The notes below the pieces were generated by a model that ran no database searches, was not told the DNA's origin, and saw only the letters and a list, made by a program, of their open reading frames with translations. Shown here piece after piece: positions 1-11,231 of a stretch of 64,000 nt of DNA. Made by a program: the position numbers and the translations under genes. Source of the DNA: Metallyticus violacea (Eukaryota; Arthropoda; Insecta; Mantodea; Metallyticidae); contig CM060841.1 of the NCBI GenBank assembly GCA_030762175.1, positions 6,420,001-6,484,000 of the forward strand. Direction: 5' to 3'. How positions within the stretch are numbered: position 1 is the first letter of the stretch; each line of letters begins with the position of its first letter.

Positions 1-1234
1 TGGTTCCTTCTAGAATATTATTGGATCAAATAAGTGCACGGTTTATCACAAGTTTGCTTTTATTCGTCGGGTTTTTTTAAATATGTTGATTGGTTGAAGT
101 TTCTGGGTTTTACCAGGAAACATTTTCTATTCCCATGCTACGGAAGAAAGAGATATCTACCTTTCACTAGATTCTTGCGATAAAGCACGTTTCAGCCATA
201 TATGCGGCCTCCCTTTGAAACAGCTAATATCTTGGTTTCTGTGAAAACACATGTTTCTGTATGTTGTATTTCCTTTTGACGGCAAGTATCGTTTTCAATT
301 GTATGCATATTCCTAGCCGTTTACAGCGTAATGGCATCTGGCGCCTTGGGACTGGCGAGTCTGTACGAAAGGATTTAAAAGAGTAATGTTTAACAAATGA
401 CCCTCTTCCCAGGTAAAGCGGCCTTTCTCTAACAAAATTCAGCATGTTCATGCCTTTTACAAAAACATAACAAAGACACCTATGCACTGATAATCGTGGT
501 ATTATAGAAAGATAACTTGAATATTACTTACTAGTAAAAAGACATACATACACTAATACATATAATACTGGGCTTCTCCTTTTAATTGTAATATTGATGC
601 CCTTGATTATCTGAAACAAGATACAATCATTATTATCATAGCCGTCAGAAGCAATTATAATTAAATAGGAAATTTTGAGACCGCATTTCCTGCTTCAGGA
701 TGTATAAGTTCCTAGTTAAAAGAACCCAAAAATGTCTTCCCAATGCCTCAGTAAATCTCACGTGACATGTTTGCACATCACATCCAAGTTTCGATAAAGC
801 GATTATGTACTCGTCAATTCTTAGATTTCCTACAGGCTCTATGTTTAATGCAGAAAACTTTCTTTAGTAACAAGGCATATTATTTAATAAAACTATCGAA
901 TTTGGACATTGATTATATAAGCAGACAGTCCTATTGTGTATCGAAAATAAGGGAATACCGAAAAGTAAGTCACACTTGACTATTCCAGGGTAAGAAACTT
1001 TTATTATAAGAAACCTGTATTGTCATATTGTATCGCATTGCATTAAAATATGACAATATACACTTCGTGGTTTCTGTAAATGCTTATGTGAGTTTTTCAT
1101 TAACTTTTGACTTCTTGACAATGGGAATCCATTCCTAATCCATGGAGCCATTTCAAGACCCCTATTTGAAACTATTCATTGTTGGAAAAGCTAGATGTTT
1201 CTAGAAGAAAAAATAGTGTATTTACTTAATTTCT
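1..1234. other. AT-rich intergenic sequence
   Basis: I see no gene or repeat family member here. The open frames at 224-487 and 767-979 are short and resemble no protein family I know. Confidence 0.5.
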
Positions 1235-1519
1235 GTCGATCCTGATGGTCCAATGGTAACCATACTTACCTCGTAGATCCAAGATAGCGGGTGCAATCCC
1301 CAATAGGGTCGATGGAATTTTAGGATGTAAAAATCCTAGGCATGGCTTCTCTCTGAACAAAAGTTAATTCCCGAGATTCCATGGTACGTAAAAGAACCTC
1401 AAGCCTAAAAGAATAGGTTTCTGAGCAAAATTTACCGGTCGTTTCGTGCCCTAAATTGAATGGGACGGTAATAACCCAACATTTTAAAAAGCGTGCTTAA
1501 ATAAACCAAATAAATAAAT
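1235..1519 (+). mobile_element. SINE-A copy 1 (tRNA-derived, diverged)
   Basis: The tRNA-like head (GTCGATCCTGATGGTCC...) is followed by the family body: an 'aaaaatccta' motif, 'aacctcaagcct', 'ctgagcaaaattta', 'ttgaatgggac', and an A-rich 'ataaataaa' tail. The B box (GGGTGCAATCCCC) has degraded from the better copies' GGGTTCGACCCC, and the middle of the body differs. I saw no clear target-site duplication, which fits an old insertion. Confidence 0.8.
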
Positions 1520-1617
1520 TAGATTAGATTTCCAAGGCTGTTGTTCTTCATGGCCCAGTGCCATGCCCTCATTGTTTGGCAGTAAGAATTATCATTGATG
1601 GTTATACTCGTTTGCTA

Positions 1618-1800
1618 TTCAGTGCAAAAAGAAAAATCCTTCACAATCAAAGAAGGCAGTCGCTATAATCTTTCCTGCTGATGACGCTACTTGAAGTTTT
1701 CCGCACAGGTAAGGATGTGTGTTTCTATTCCATGTAGGCTCTCTTCGATTCTGGGGTGAAATGGTGTCGTGATGCGACTTAAGATATCGTTGTCTTCGAC
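1618..1800 (-). pseudogene. Mariner transposase fragment
   Basis: The minus-strand frame contains 'SAGKIIATAFFDCEG' preceded by a degraded equivalent of the '...SKENQWSGV' block seen in the window's better mariner copies. In mariner transposases this segment lies just after the first catalytic Asp. Only about 60 residues are recognisable and no terminal inverted repeats are visible. The open frame runs on into the adjacent family D repeat, so the 123-residue open frame at 1619-1990 is a chance fusion and not a gene. The assignment rests on local similarity only. Confidence 0.5.
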
Positions 1801-1819
1801 AGAACAACGTTGAAAGATT

Positions 1820-2215
1820 TGATTGGATCGTTAGGGTCAGAGAAGAATGCTGCGGTACTTCAGCCTTGCTCAATAGCTGCCCGTTTGTATCTATTCCTCC
1901 AATGGGAGGGATGAAGCGAGGTAGACACCGGGCTTCAAGGATCCAGGGTGGTGGCTTCGCGGATGCAGTCAGGGTCCCCAGAGAGAACACTCCGATGCAA
2001 ATGGAGCCTCCCTCCCCAAGGAGTTAAGCACTTCAGAAGCTCTGCTTCCATACCACGCGATAGGACAGAAACCTGACAACAGTGCAAGTCACCGAGCAAC
2101 TCACCTCACCCTGGCACTTTTGACCCTGTAACGGAATAATGGGAATGAAATGGGATAGTGGAAAGTAAAGACCCATCCCAGATATGCCTAAACGACTAAG
2201 AAAACCCCAATGTCA
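1820..2215 (+). repeat. Family D dispersed repeat, copy 1
   Basis: This is a GC-richer block with landmarks 'tgcggtacttcagcct', 'gctcaatagctgcccgttt', 'gtagacaccgggctt', 'gatccaggg', 'ataggacagaaacctgac' and 'gtggaaagtaaagaccca'. The same ordered landmarks recur near 28.75, 46.6 and 58.7 kb. I do not recognise the class: there is no clear tRNA box and no conserved frame. It may be a SINE or MITE, or a fragment of a longer element. Confidence 0.65.
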
Positions 2216-3079
2216 GAATGGTGGGTCCTAGGAATTTAGAACAGGGGACCTCTCGAAGCCAAAAACATCGTTTCTTGTGTTCGGGTGACAATGAACTAGA
2301 AACCCTGTGAGCGTAATTTGCGACATTCCAGATGATCTCCGACGATTAAATGAGCAACTCGAATCATTGCATCAACCAGCAGTACAATGTTTTCTTCATA
2401 ATGACCAGAGTTACCTCTTTGCAACCTTATGCAAGCTGCCCGATGAATCTCCGTGCTATTGAGACGTTATGCCCACGTTTCCAGTTGATACGCCATTTTG
2501 CAGTAATATTACTACAGAAGTGATACACCTCTTAACGCTACTATAACAATAATTGGACGTGAGCACCTTTTAGCCAATGGGCGTTCTCATTCATATCTTA
2601 ATCACCAATCAAAATGGAACTTAATCGGTAGTTTGAAAGCATGATGGTCAAAAACTAATAACTGATCATTTTTCTCCTACTTTCATTTTTGTTATTCCAA
2701 TAAACCTCTGCTTCGATTCGATTAGGGATTTAGGAAGCCCATTCTCATGTCCAAAAGAAGTTCTTATCATAAAATGAAATATGAGATATCGATACAAAAG
2801 TGGAAGTAATGGTAATTGTTATACTAATAATTAGTTGCATTTTATTTTAAATCTCCACGCGGTTCTACTTGAAAAAAAAAGCTAATAAAATTAGTGTTAT
2901 GTTTTCAGAAAAACCAAACAAAGCCAAACCACTTTAATGATTATACCAAAAGTTAATAAAAATGACATAGTTCGCGCATCTTACCGAATCCCCCTCTTGC
3001 TTATAATTTTTCTTAGGTAGTTAGTCGAACTTTCAAACGCATGCTTGCCTCGACCTTCGGTTTCGAAATAATTATCATA
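2216..3079. other. AT-rich intergenic sequence
   Basis: No recognisable gene or repeat. The minus-strand frame at 2981-3187 overlaps a transposon end and looks fortuitous. Confidence 0.4.
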
Positions 3080-3194
3080 ACAACAAACAATATGCCAAAA
3101 AAAAAAATGTATACTCGCTTCAAGCAAAGAAAAAAACTGTGTTAACATAACAAAACTGAATTCACACAAACAGAAAATGTTGAACACTAATCAT

Positions 3195-3470
3195 CTTAGA
3201 CTTTTACAGCTACAACAGTTGCTCAAAATGTTCACCATCGCCGTTAATACACTTCTGAGTACGTTGAACTACTGATTGAGCAACGTTTGCGAAAGTTTCT
3301 TCAGGTTTGCAGCACACGCCGTTTCAATTTCTTTCGAAGTGCTGTCAGTGTAGCTGATTTTCTACGGTATACAACATCCTTAAGAGTTTCCCATAGGTAG
3401 ATGTCCAACGGAGTTAGATCCGGAAAACGCAGTGGAAACTCAATCGGACCTCTTCGTCCTATGCAAAATT
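3195..3470 (-). pseudogene. Tc1/mariner-type transposase C-terminal relic
   Basis: Minus-strand translation gives 'SDLTPLDIYLWETLKDVVYR', which matches the 'SPDLTPxDFxLWGxLKxxVY' block around the third catalytic Asp. This pattern is shared by a widespread group of insect Tc1/mariner-superfamily transposases whose N-terminus carries a DUF4817-like helix-turn-helix. It continues through 'RKSATLTALRKKLKRRV', with a frame break, to the typical C-terminal 'INGDGEHFEQLL'-like end. The N-terminal and first two catalytic blocks are absent. Confidence 0.65.
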
Positions 3471-3517
3471 ATCAAGGTACGCGCGTACATTCGGTGATAA
3501 TGTGGTGATAATTTGTT

Positions 3518-3765
3518 GTAGCAATGCTAGCATAACGTAATATGAGTCACATCTGCTTACAGAGCATCATACGATAATCTTGACTTCATTTGTTCCCTGT
3601 CATGTAGCAACGCTATCATATTGTACATGAATCCCATCTGTTTACAGAACATCATATGATAATCTTTGCTTCATAAGTTCATTGTTGATTTACCTGTCAC
3701 GTAGCAATGCTATCATAATGTATGTGAGTCACATTTGTTTACAGAACATCATACTACACATTACT
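3518..3765. repeat. Three tandem ~86-97-bp units
   Basis: Units begin with 'gtagcaatgct', 'gtagcaacgct' and 'gtagcaatgct' at 3518, 3604 and 3701. Each carries a 'catctgyttacagarcatcat' core. The array lies between the transposase relic and the right end of the surrounding element. Confidence 0.8.
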
Positions 3766-3855
3766 GTTGTTTTTCAGTCCAACTTTGAAATGCATTAAAT
3801 AGATATCTACTGCGAAAGTGTATATACATTGTTTTGGCATCCTCGGTATATATGT

Positions 3856-5749
3856 AAGTACTAGTGATCCTCTACCCCTATTCTCGGTTGTCTGCCTCTT
3901 CCAATTTGAGCAGTCTCACTTTGTTTAAAAAATTACCTACTCCCTCCTCCTCCTTCCTATCTGCCGGCAAAGTCCAGCACTGCCATTTATTAATAAGCGT
4001 GCAAGTTACTGATCTGCACGCCAACACTGGGACAAGAAATACTTCATAGACATTTATACTTGTTTCCTTGCACATTTTAGTCAATAAAATATCCATTTAA
4101 CATTTTTAATTACCTAGTTTAATTTCAATAACATCGGGCTTTGTGTATAAAGTAATTATAGCTGAAGAGTTATTATATGATTTTATTATCTATTTCAATT
4201 TTGGTCCCCAAATATAAATTTTCTCTAAATCTAAATATCTTAGTTTTTTGAACTTAGGTGTTTATATATTTATTTCCTAGTATATTCATATATAATTATA
4301 TATCCATATAGAAAGCCAAGATCTTTAATGCTTAAAATATATTTCCGCAAGAATGTCGTATGCTATCAGTACCTCAGGCTATTCGTATATATTTTATTTG
4401 TGGCAGGAAAATTGTATTATGTAAAGGCCAGTTTGCTTTAGCCCAACTGTTTTCTTGTTTTATTGAATTATTTATTTATTTATTTAACAGGCTTGAATAA
4501 CATACATCTGAAAAGACTAATGCTATACATTTCAAGAAAGTTTATATTATAGCTGCTGGCACACGTTCTATAAATGTATATGTTTAATATAAAAGTAAAC
4601 AGGAATATAATTTAATTAATTTATATTTGACTTCCCCACAGAAAACAGTGAATAAAAATACTAGTTTGATTGTTCTTTCTCTCGCTGGCAAAAATATATT
4701 AACATTTTATGTTTAGATGTTGAAGTTAAAATATATTTGAAATACATCTCTCTAGTTGCTTCCACGTATGGTCGTGCGAGGCCGAACGAAAAGTTAACTT
4801 TGCTACTTTGATATGAAAATGCTGCTTATCCGGGGTGCAATCATGGCTCTTATTTCCAGGTATGATTCTTTTTTTCTATATTGGTTTATCTTGGAGAGCA
4901 AACGTGAAAACTATATTTACTTGTCTTATTTTTCATATTTTTATTCTATTTTTGGGAAAATCGTTCAAATGTGCATAAAAAGACTTTTTTAAACTTTTAA
5001 AATAATGACTACTTTCAATAAATCACTGTGATTGTTAAGCTGTTCTGAGTTAATCTGTTCGAAAACTATGTCTCTATAAAAATAACTCTTTTATAAAAAT
5101 GATATATTTAGAATTACGAATCGAACTATTACACTTAGAAATATCCTATTTTAAAATCATGGTGTATCATAGTGTAAAAATATATTAAAATTTAAAAACG
5201 GGACGTCAATTCTAATTTACTCTTCGATTTCGCTCATATGAGGTTTTCGGTTTGGATAACATTTGCCGTATGGAGAATTTCAGGTTATAAGGATACGTGG
5301 GTAGTTAGGGGCAGTCTATTTGGTCTAAAATAATTCCTTGCAAGTAAGTACTAAATTCAAGTAATATCCTTTGCATCTACTGGTTGTAGCTACTTTTAAG
5401 TGTTCAAACATTTAAGTGATGCATTTTTAAAGGTAGAATCTTTTTTAATAAATGACAGTTATATGGTCCTCACTAATTTAAATGTATACTGCACTGAACA
5501 TAATTTTAATATTAGGAACGAATATGCAATATAAATTTACATTAGAGATAGTTTTATGACATTAAAGAAAAGACTGGGTTCCTAAAAGATAAAAACCATG
5601 TTTCAATGCTGTTGAGACGAATATCGTGAAACTTGCATAAAGAAATTAGACATGGAATGGCAGAGGAGGAAACTTGGTGTCTTCTGACCTTCAGCAATGT
5701 CATCAATGAGAAGGGAGGCTCATGAGAGAAAACAGATTTTTTACTATCT
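3856..5749. other. AT-rich intergenic sequence
   Basis: No coding similarity or structured repeat seen. The overlapping frames at 3864-4096 on opposite strands are mutual shadows without recognisable domains. Confidence 0.45.
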
Positions 5750-5960
5750 GATAAAAGAAAGAGTCCAACACGCAGGAGCTGCGTAAATTAAGCTAATTGC
5801 TCACCTAGCAGAGTAACTTTAAAAAGAATATGAAATCCAAAATTATGATATTACTAAATAATGAAATGAAATAAATTATGGCTTTAGTATGTGGTATTAT
5901 GGGAACAAAATTAGAAATATTGCAATCTATAAGTATTACAAAAGAGAAACAACTTTTTAG

Positions 5961-5988
5961 AATTATTATTATTATTATTATTATTATC
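5961..5988. repeat. (ATT)n microsatellite
   Basis: Uninterrupted ATT repeats. The equivalent position of family X copy 2 near 35.09 kb holds only 'aataataata', so the array has expanded or contracted since the copies separated. Confidence 0.95.
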
Positions 5989-6437
5989 GAGATTAAACCA
6001 CAAAAACTGTTTACTATTAATTAAATGAAATATATGACCACTGGTAGACAAAGCTATAGTGTGTGGATATTTTTAAACATTTTTAAATGTAACCATGTTT
6101 ATGAACTGAGACCTTGGTATCGTCTGTACATTCACTAAAATAGAGAAAAATAACAGAAAGTTTCGAGTTAAATTGTATATTTAAAATGCTCATATGTTTC
6201 AGTAAAACAAAAAAAATGTTGCTGCTTAAAAACAATCAAAATACACTAAGCAAATATATACAATCAATAATAAAGAATCGAAAGCTCCATCAATTTTCGT
6301 TGACTTTGGATTTAGTTTAAATTTTATTGCAGTAAAACATGTAATGCAAACGTTTTCTGAAGGTTATTATAGAGCGCTCTCACATACAAATATAGTAGAT
6401 TAATATTTTACATTTGCTATCTGCACAACGATGCTTT

Positions 6438-6700
6438 GTCGGTCCTGGTGGTGTAGTAGTTACCATACTTGCTCCTAAACCCAAGATCGCGGGTTCGACC
6501 CCGGCCAGGACCGATGGATTTTTTCGGGGCGTAAAAATCCTAAGTATGGCTTCCTTCGGAAGGGAAGTAAAGCCGTGGGTCCCGTGTCGTACATTTACGG
6601 CACGAAAAAGAACCTCAAGCCTGAAAGAGAGGCCTCTGAGCAAAATTTGTCGGCCGTTTCACGCTGATAACCTGAGATGTTAAAGAGCGTCCATAAATAA
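6438..6700 (+). mobile_element. SINE-A copy 2, with 13-bp TSD
   Basis: This is one of the best-preserved family members. The tRNA-like head has an A-box-like TGGTGTAGTAG and a perfect B box (GGTTCGACCCC). The body contains 'gatggattttttcgg', 'cgtaaaaatcctaag', 'cttccttcggaaggga' (a short palindrome), 'gtacatttacggcacg', 'aacctcaagcctgaaag', 'ctctgagcaaaatttgtcgg' and a 'cataaataa' tail. The 13-bp direct repeat 'acaacgatgcttt' flanks it at 6425-6437 and 6701-6713, as expected of LINE-assisted retroposition. The insertion splits family X copy 1. Open frames on both strands here are only the SINE read through. Confidence 0.95.
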
Positions 6701-6719
6701 ACAACGATGCTTTCGTTAA

Positions 6720-7330
6720 ATATAAAGCCTATATGGTTTATATGCTGATTTAATTTGTTCTTTAAAAAAACCGATTTCTCTAATTTTCAGAAAATATTTT
6801 TTTGGATTTATTTTATTTAAATTCAGAGTTTTGTTGTGAAAAAAAACAAATATTGCTGCTGCTAAGGCAAGTTTTAAAACTTGGGTTTCAAGTAACCTCA
6901 ACTACTAATCATTTTGAGAAACTATTTGTCTTGTTTTATTTAAATAGTATATACGGAGTTTCGTTGCATAAAACATATATTAATGCTACTAGAGCGATTT
7001 TCTAAGTTAGGATTTCAGGTAACCCCCTCATAATAGTCTGATTTCACTGATTTTCAGAAGTTATTTTTGTTATTTTATTTTAATGGCATAATCCAATTTT
7101 CCTTTTAAAAAAATCCAATTGGGCCGTTAGAGCTGCTATTTTAATTTTATTTTTTAATTTTTCGCTTTAAATTAATCCCTACCCTCAATGATCCAATTTT
7201 TCCGGTTAACAAACTCGACGAATCGTTTGTTAATTGGTGGTTATATGCCGAGTTTCGATGAGAAAAACATAATTGCGACCGCTAGAGCGTTAACAGACAC
7301 ATATTTTTCATTGTCATTTTCGGAGCCTAG
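6720..7330 (-). repeat. Tandem array inside family X copy 1
   Basis: Four diverged units are marked by the inverted keyword 'gcTNCTAGAGCg' and its variants near 6862, 6993, 7130 and 7284, giving periods of about 131, 137 and 154 bp. Each unit also carries 'gagttTYgttg' and 'tttcaggtaacc' motifs. The same units occur in the opposite orientation at 34.1-34.5 and 36.7-37.0 kb. Confidence 0.75.
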
Positions 7331-7889
7331 TAGGTATGATGGAAGAAAATTTGAAAAAAAAAAAAAAAAATAAATAAAAAATCTTTTCATGTTACAACCG
7401 CAATAGCTGTATTCTTTTACAATGCGCTAAAATTGAGATAACCCTAAAAGAGCATATGCCGAGGAACGCTGGTACAGGCAATGATTGCTACTACAAAGAA
7501 ATAAATGTTTTAAACTAAAAAGTGACATGTTCTTATATGTAAGGTACCCGATCCAATATGTCTATTTACTGTACCCAAGAGGTTATGTTGCAAATTCGAT
7601 AGCTGGTGTTAGTAGTAGTAGTATTATTATTCATATGATCGGTTTTCTTAAAACTATTGTATGAACACCACAATTTCCTTTAAGCTGCTAGATATAAACA
7701 TTAAGCGACATATACATATGTTTGGAATGCAATACAATGGCGGTTATTTAATTTTCGGAAATTAAAAAAATATGAGGATATAAGTTTCTTGTTAGCAGCT
7801 CTGTAAAGATTAGTAACCAGAGCGAAAATTAGCGCGCAGTATCCATTCCTTGTTGCAGCTACGCTCCATGTCTCATGTTCTAAGAACGC

Positions 7890-8011
7890 AGGTGACTCAA
7901 GAGCATTTTTGGGTTATACTTTTTACCATTATAAGCATACGGCCTGACGGAGGTGACTCAAGAGCATTTTTGGGTTATAATTTTTACGATTACAAGTATA
8001 CGGCCTGAGCC
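7890..8011. repeat. 61-bp tandem duplication
   Basis: Two adjacent copies start with 'aggtgactcaagagcatttt' at 7890 and 7951 and end with 'tacggcctga'. They differ at only a few positions. Confidence 0.9.
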
Positions 8012-9539
8012 GACAAGAATGCCTTGAAAATTACAGTGATATTTTTCATACTGTGCTCCATCACATATGAAAGTCTGTAACTGGTTTGTAGAGTTTAGAC
8101 GAGCAAAAATAGCCTTGAAAGATGCGGAGTATAGTAGTCGCAGAAGAAAAAATAATCGCTCTTCTAGAAGCCATAGTAAGGAATGACTCGCGACTGCCTT
8201 ATAGGGTGAAAGAGGAGTATATAAATATTCAATCCCAATGGTTTCAAAAATTCTTCAGAAATATCTTACACGAGGAAGCTTTGTTGTCGTTTACAAAATC
8301 ACAAAAGCGGCAGGAGGGAAAGGTGGAGGAAATGGTTCGTCGTTTCCTGACGTGTCCACAATATCTTGGATCATTTTGAACTGCTATACAAGATCTACCA
8401 GGTGTACACCTTACATTCGTATTAAGTATTGGAATTAATAAATATGCTGCCTCCGAGGTATTTATGGCCGTTTATATATAACCTGAAACTTCTAAATAAG
8501 GGCGCCTCTTTTTTTATTAAAAACAGGAACATACCTTAAAACTTAATATGGAAAAACTTTTAAATTAAACAATACCATAACATACCTGAGTCGACCACGC
8601 ATTTTATTTGCACCGAAGAGTTTACTTTACATCTTTACTTGTTGTTACATTCACGTTGTCAAAATGGCGGATTTCTAATTTTCTTACAAGTTGTAATATT
8701 ACATGCAACACCATAACTCGCCTTTACTAGACACATTTATAGTTCGGGTGTGGTCCCCGGTAGGTTTTGCTCTGGCTGTAGATGTAATTAGAGTTCAGCT
8801 TAAAGTGCAAATGACCACTCGCTCTGTGTGAATCAAAGCAAAAGTTGCGTATGGTCGGGTCGGTGGACAACAGATATGTTCCCCACCCCTTTTTTAAATG
8901 AATACTACAAAAATAATTCAACTATTTGTTATATTTTATATGGTTATTAATTAGCTGTTTGTTTATTTATTTTCCAATTTATTAAGTAGCTTCTTACCTC
9001 AATTATTCATATTATTATTACTATAATTATTACATTAAATTTTGAGTGTAATATATAAAATATATTGAATATTAAGTAGAGCAAATTTAACTTTAAAAAC
9101 TAAAATGCATAACACTTAAGCTCAATAAAATGCCCGGGAAACCTCTTGAATCCAATTGCAATTAATATTCCTTTGAATTTTATATGAAATACCAACTTTT
9201 ACTAAAATCTAATGGAGTATCAAGAATTCCTGAAAAGCACTCTCTCCCCCCTTCTTGTTGGCAATTACTTGTTTTATTTTTTATAATATGTGCACTGTAG
9301 TTGAAGTATTTTTATATGGAACAAATTTTGACTATTGAAACAAAAAAATGCTGCTATATTATTTGCTGACGATCGGGTTATAATTGCTGAAAATGAAAGC
9401 ATTTTTATTTTACGAATAGAAAAAAGTTATTAAGTCATAATTTAACAACGCCCTTTCAAAAGACAAATGTTATGGTCTTCTTATATAAAAAGAAGTAAGA
9501 TTGTTGTTGAAAATGAAAACTAATTGAACAAGTTACATT
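8012..9539. other. AT-rich sequence, no supported gene
   Basis: An 85-residue frame at 8122-8379 (+) begins MRSIVVAEEKIIALLEAIVR and is charged and helix-like, but it matches no family I recognise and has no visible splice or polyadenylation context. I do not call it a gene. Confidence 0.4.
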
Positions 9540-9715
9540 CGGTGATCTAGGGTGTAAAGCGCTAGTCTCTGGGTTTAAACCCGGCCATGGTTGATAGTTT
9601 TTTTGGGGATTTAAAATCCCCAGTGGGAGAAATTTAAAGTAGTAGGTCCTGTGTCGTACATTTACGACGCGTTAAATAACTCCATACCTGAAAAAATGTC
9701 CCTTGACGTCCAAGT
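9540..9715 (+). mobile_element. SINE-A copy 3 (strongly degraded)
   Basis: A B-box-like 'gggtttaaacccggcc', then 'tttttttggggatttaaaat', 'gtcctgtgtcgtacattta' and a degraded 'cctgaaaaaatg' follow family order. Much of the 5' head and the 3' tail is lost or diverged. Confidence 0.6.
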
Positions 9716-10014
9716 AATTACTTTAGCATCTTTCTAGAAGGATGTTGAAGCGATGGGCTGACTGCCTATCCTTCTGACATTTGTAGGTGTTGTGTATTCG
9801 AGTAGTTCATGTAGTTATTTAATTCTTACACGTATTAGGCCTAATCCGCGTAAGTCGATATGCATATAAATATTTATAAAATAAATTAAATGAATGGAAA
9901 TATTTACCAACGCTCATAAATAAAGTTAAAAGAAACAAATAAAAGTATACAAAACTATTCTCCTTCGTACTTGTTTATATTGGAGAAGTTTGGGCTCTTA
10001 AAGCAGAAAATGAA

Positions 10015-10051
10015 AAAAAAAGAAAGAAAGAAAGAAAGAAAGAAAAAAGAA

Positions 10052-10147
<96 letters not shown>
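10015..10147. repeat. Compound (AAAG)n/(AG)n microsatellite
   Basis: The structure is (AAAG)n, then (AG)n, then a longer (AAAG)n run. The long frames across it on both strands (poly-Lys/Glu/Arg or poly-Ser/Phe/Leu) are low-complexity artefacts. Confidence 0.97.
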
Positions 10148-11216
10148 CTGCAATTTCTGAGAAATGTGGAAGGAATACAAAGAACTGACCAGTTATAAAT
10201 GAAGATATAAGAAGAAATGTAGAAGAAATAAGAAGTATAGTGGAACGAAGAAGTGAATGGTGGCAAATAGACAATAACAAATTTTAAAATATAAACCAAC
10301 TGGAAAGAGGGTGTTAGGTCGTTCGAAGAAGAGATGACTGGATCAGTTTTTGCTGGTGGCGCAACGGGTCTATTTAGGCCAATACGGGAAGTAGAGGATG
10401 CATTGCAAAGCGTAATTTACCTGTTCCTTCTAAGAACCCATTTTTCTGTTAGAAAGTTGACCTCCAAACAACTTTCTTCCTATCTTGCGGAATATACACT
10501 AACGTACTGCAGTTCTGAAATAATTGTCTAACGATTGGGCTAAAAAGTTTGTTAAGTATGGCGGGAAGTTTATTTACATTCTCTCAAGAGCTTTTCATCT
10601 ACTTGGGCTGAAAAGAAAGTAATGGCAACATATTTGTAAGTATTAAACTATATACTTTAGAACCTGGAGACTTTTGCATTCCTTCAATGTACCCCCTACC
10701 ACATTTATCACTCACTGTCACCACTTCTGGGCATCCATAACGAAGTCTTTTTTGTTGATGTTTGAGGAGTGTGACTTGTTCTGAATTCTGCGACTAATTA
10801 CTCCACTGCCCATCAACGATCCATCTCGACATAATACGCTTTAAGAACAATGGCCTGAACGTGGTGCATATCCCACTATTAGGTCCTTGCGAAAGTCCGG
10901 CACCCCATGGACCACCGTTCGACATGGCAAAGTTTCGTTCCCTCGCGTTCCTAACAGAAGACATCTCAGTTTCAATCCATTAACTCTGCTTACTTTTAGA
11001 AAATGTCTCCTTTGGGCGGTCCTAATTTACATCACTACTCGACAGCTTCGTATTAGTCCGTCTACAGATAAGTTATGCTGAACAGCTATGCCATTCCTCT
11101 AGACACGCTGAAAACAACAACGCGACAGTGTTGCCACTATTTTCTTCATTTTAGAACCAGGCAGCATAATCGGAGCTGACATAAACTACCTGTACTGCAA
11201 GGTTTTTACTAATGTA
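10148..11216. other. Intergenic sequence, no supported gene
   Basis: Short frames at 10334-10531 and 10887-11081 show no recognisable domain. The 10.75-11.1 kb part is less AT-rich than its surroundings but gives no family match. Confidence 0.4.
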
Positions 11217-11231
11217 TTTGGAGCAGAGAAT

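Larger units (their letters stand above)
3080..3855 (-). mobile_element. Internally deleted Tc1/mariner-type element
   Basis: The right end reads 'gcgaaagtgtatatacat' followed by 'ttttggcatcctcggtata'. Read in reverse complement, the left end (about 3081-3123) gives a related 'gcgagtatacat' then 'tttggcat'. These are candidate terminal inverted repeats. A C-terminal transposase relic lies inside on the minus strand. At about 775 bp the element is shorter than an autonomous one, and much of the interior is occupied by a three-unit tandem repeat. A solo copy of the same right end occurs at 40040-40135. Confidence 0.55.
5750..7450 (-). repeat. Family X composite repeat, copy 1 (inverted)
   Basis: The reverse complement aligns over long stretches with 33980-35330. 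Shared landmarks include 'aataaccttcagaaaacg', 'ttcataaacatggttaca', 'agctttgtctaycagtgg' and 'aatttcatttcattwntta'. The 6.72-7.33 kb part is a tandem array of ~130-155-bp units and the 5.75-6.41 kb part is the single-copy flank. A SINE-A has inserted between them at 6438-6700. No open frame is conserved between copies. The outer boundaries are approximate. Confidence 0.8.

Noticed and set aside
1619..1990. 123-residue minus-strand open frame as a gene
   Set aside because: It fuses a mariner fragment with the adjacent family D repeat; there is no coherent protein.
3518..3765. CRISPR-like array of three repeats
   Set aside because: Units are contiguous, long and diverged, without short constant repeats and unique spacers, and the context is eukaryotic transposon DNA.
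6441..6515. tRNA-like sequence with A and B boxes as a functional tRNA gene
   Set aside because: It is the head of a SINE: the same sequence recurs with the same 3' body in eight places and is flanked by a target-site duplication. The same reasoning applies to the SINE-B and SINE-C heads.
9955..10299. Four overlapping frames rich in Lys/Arg/Glu or Phe/Leu/Ser
   Set aside because: They are translations of the (AAAG)n/(AG)n microsatellite and its complement.
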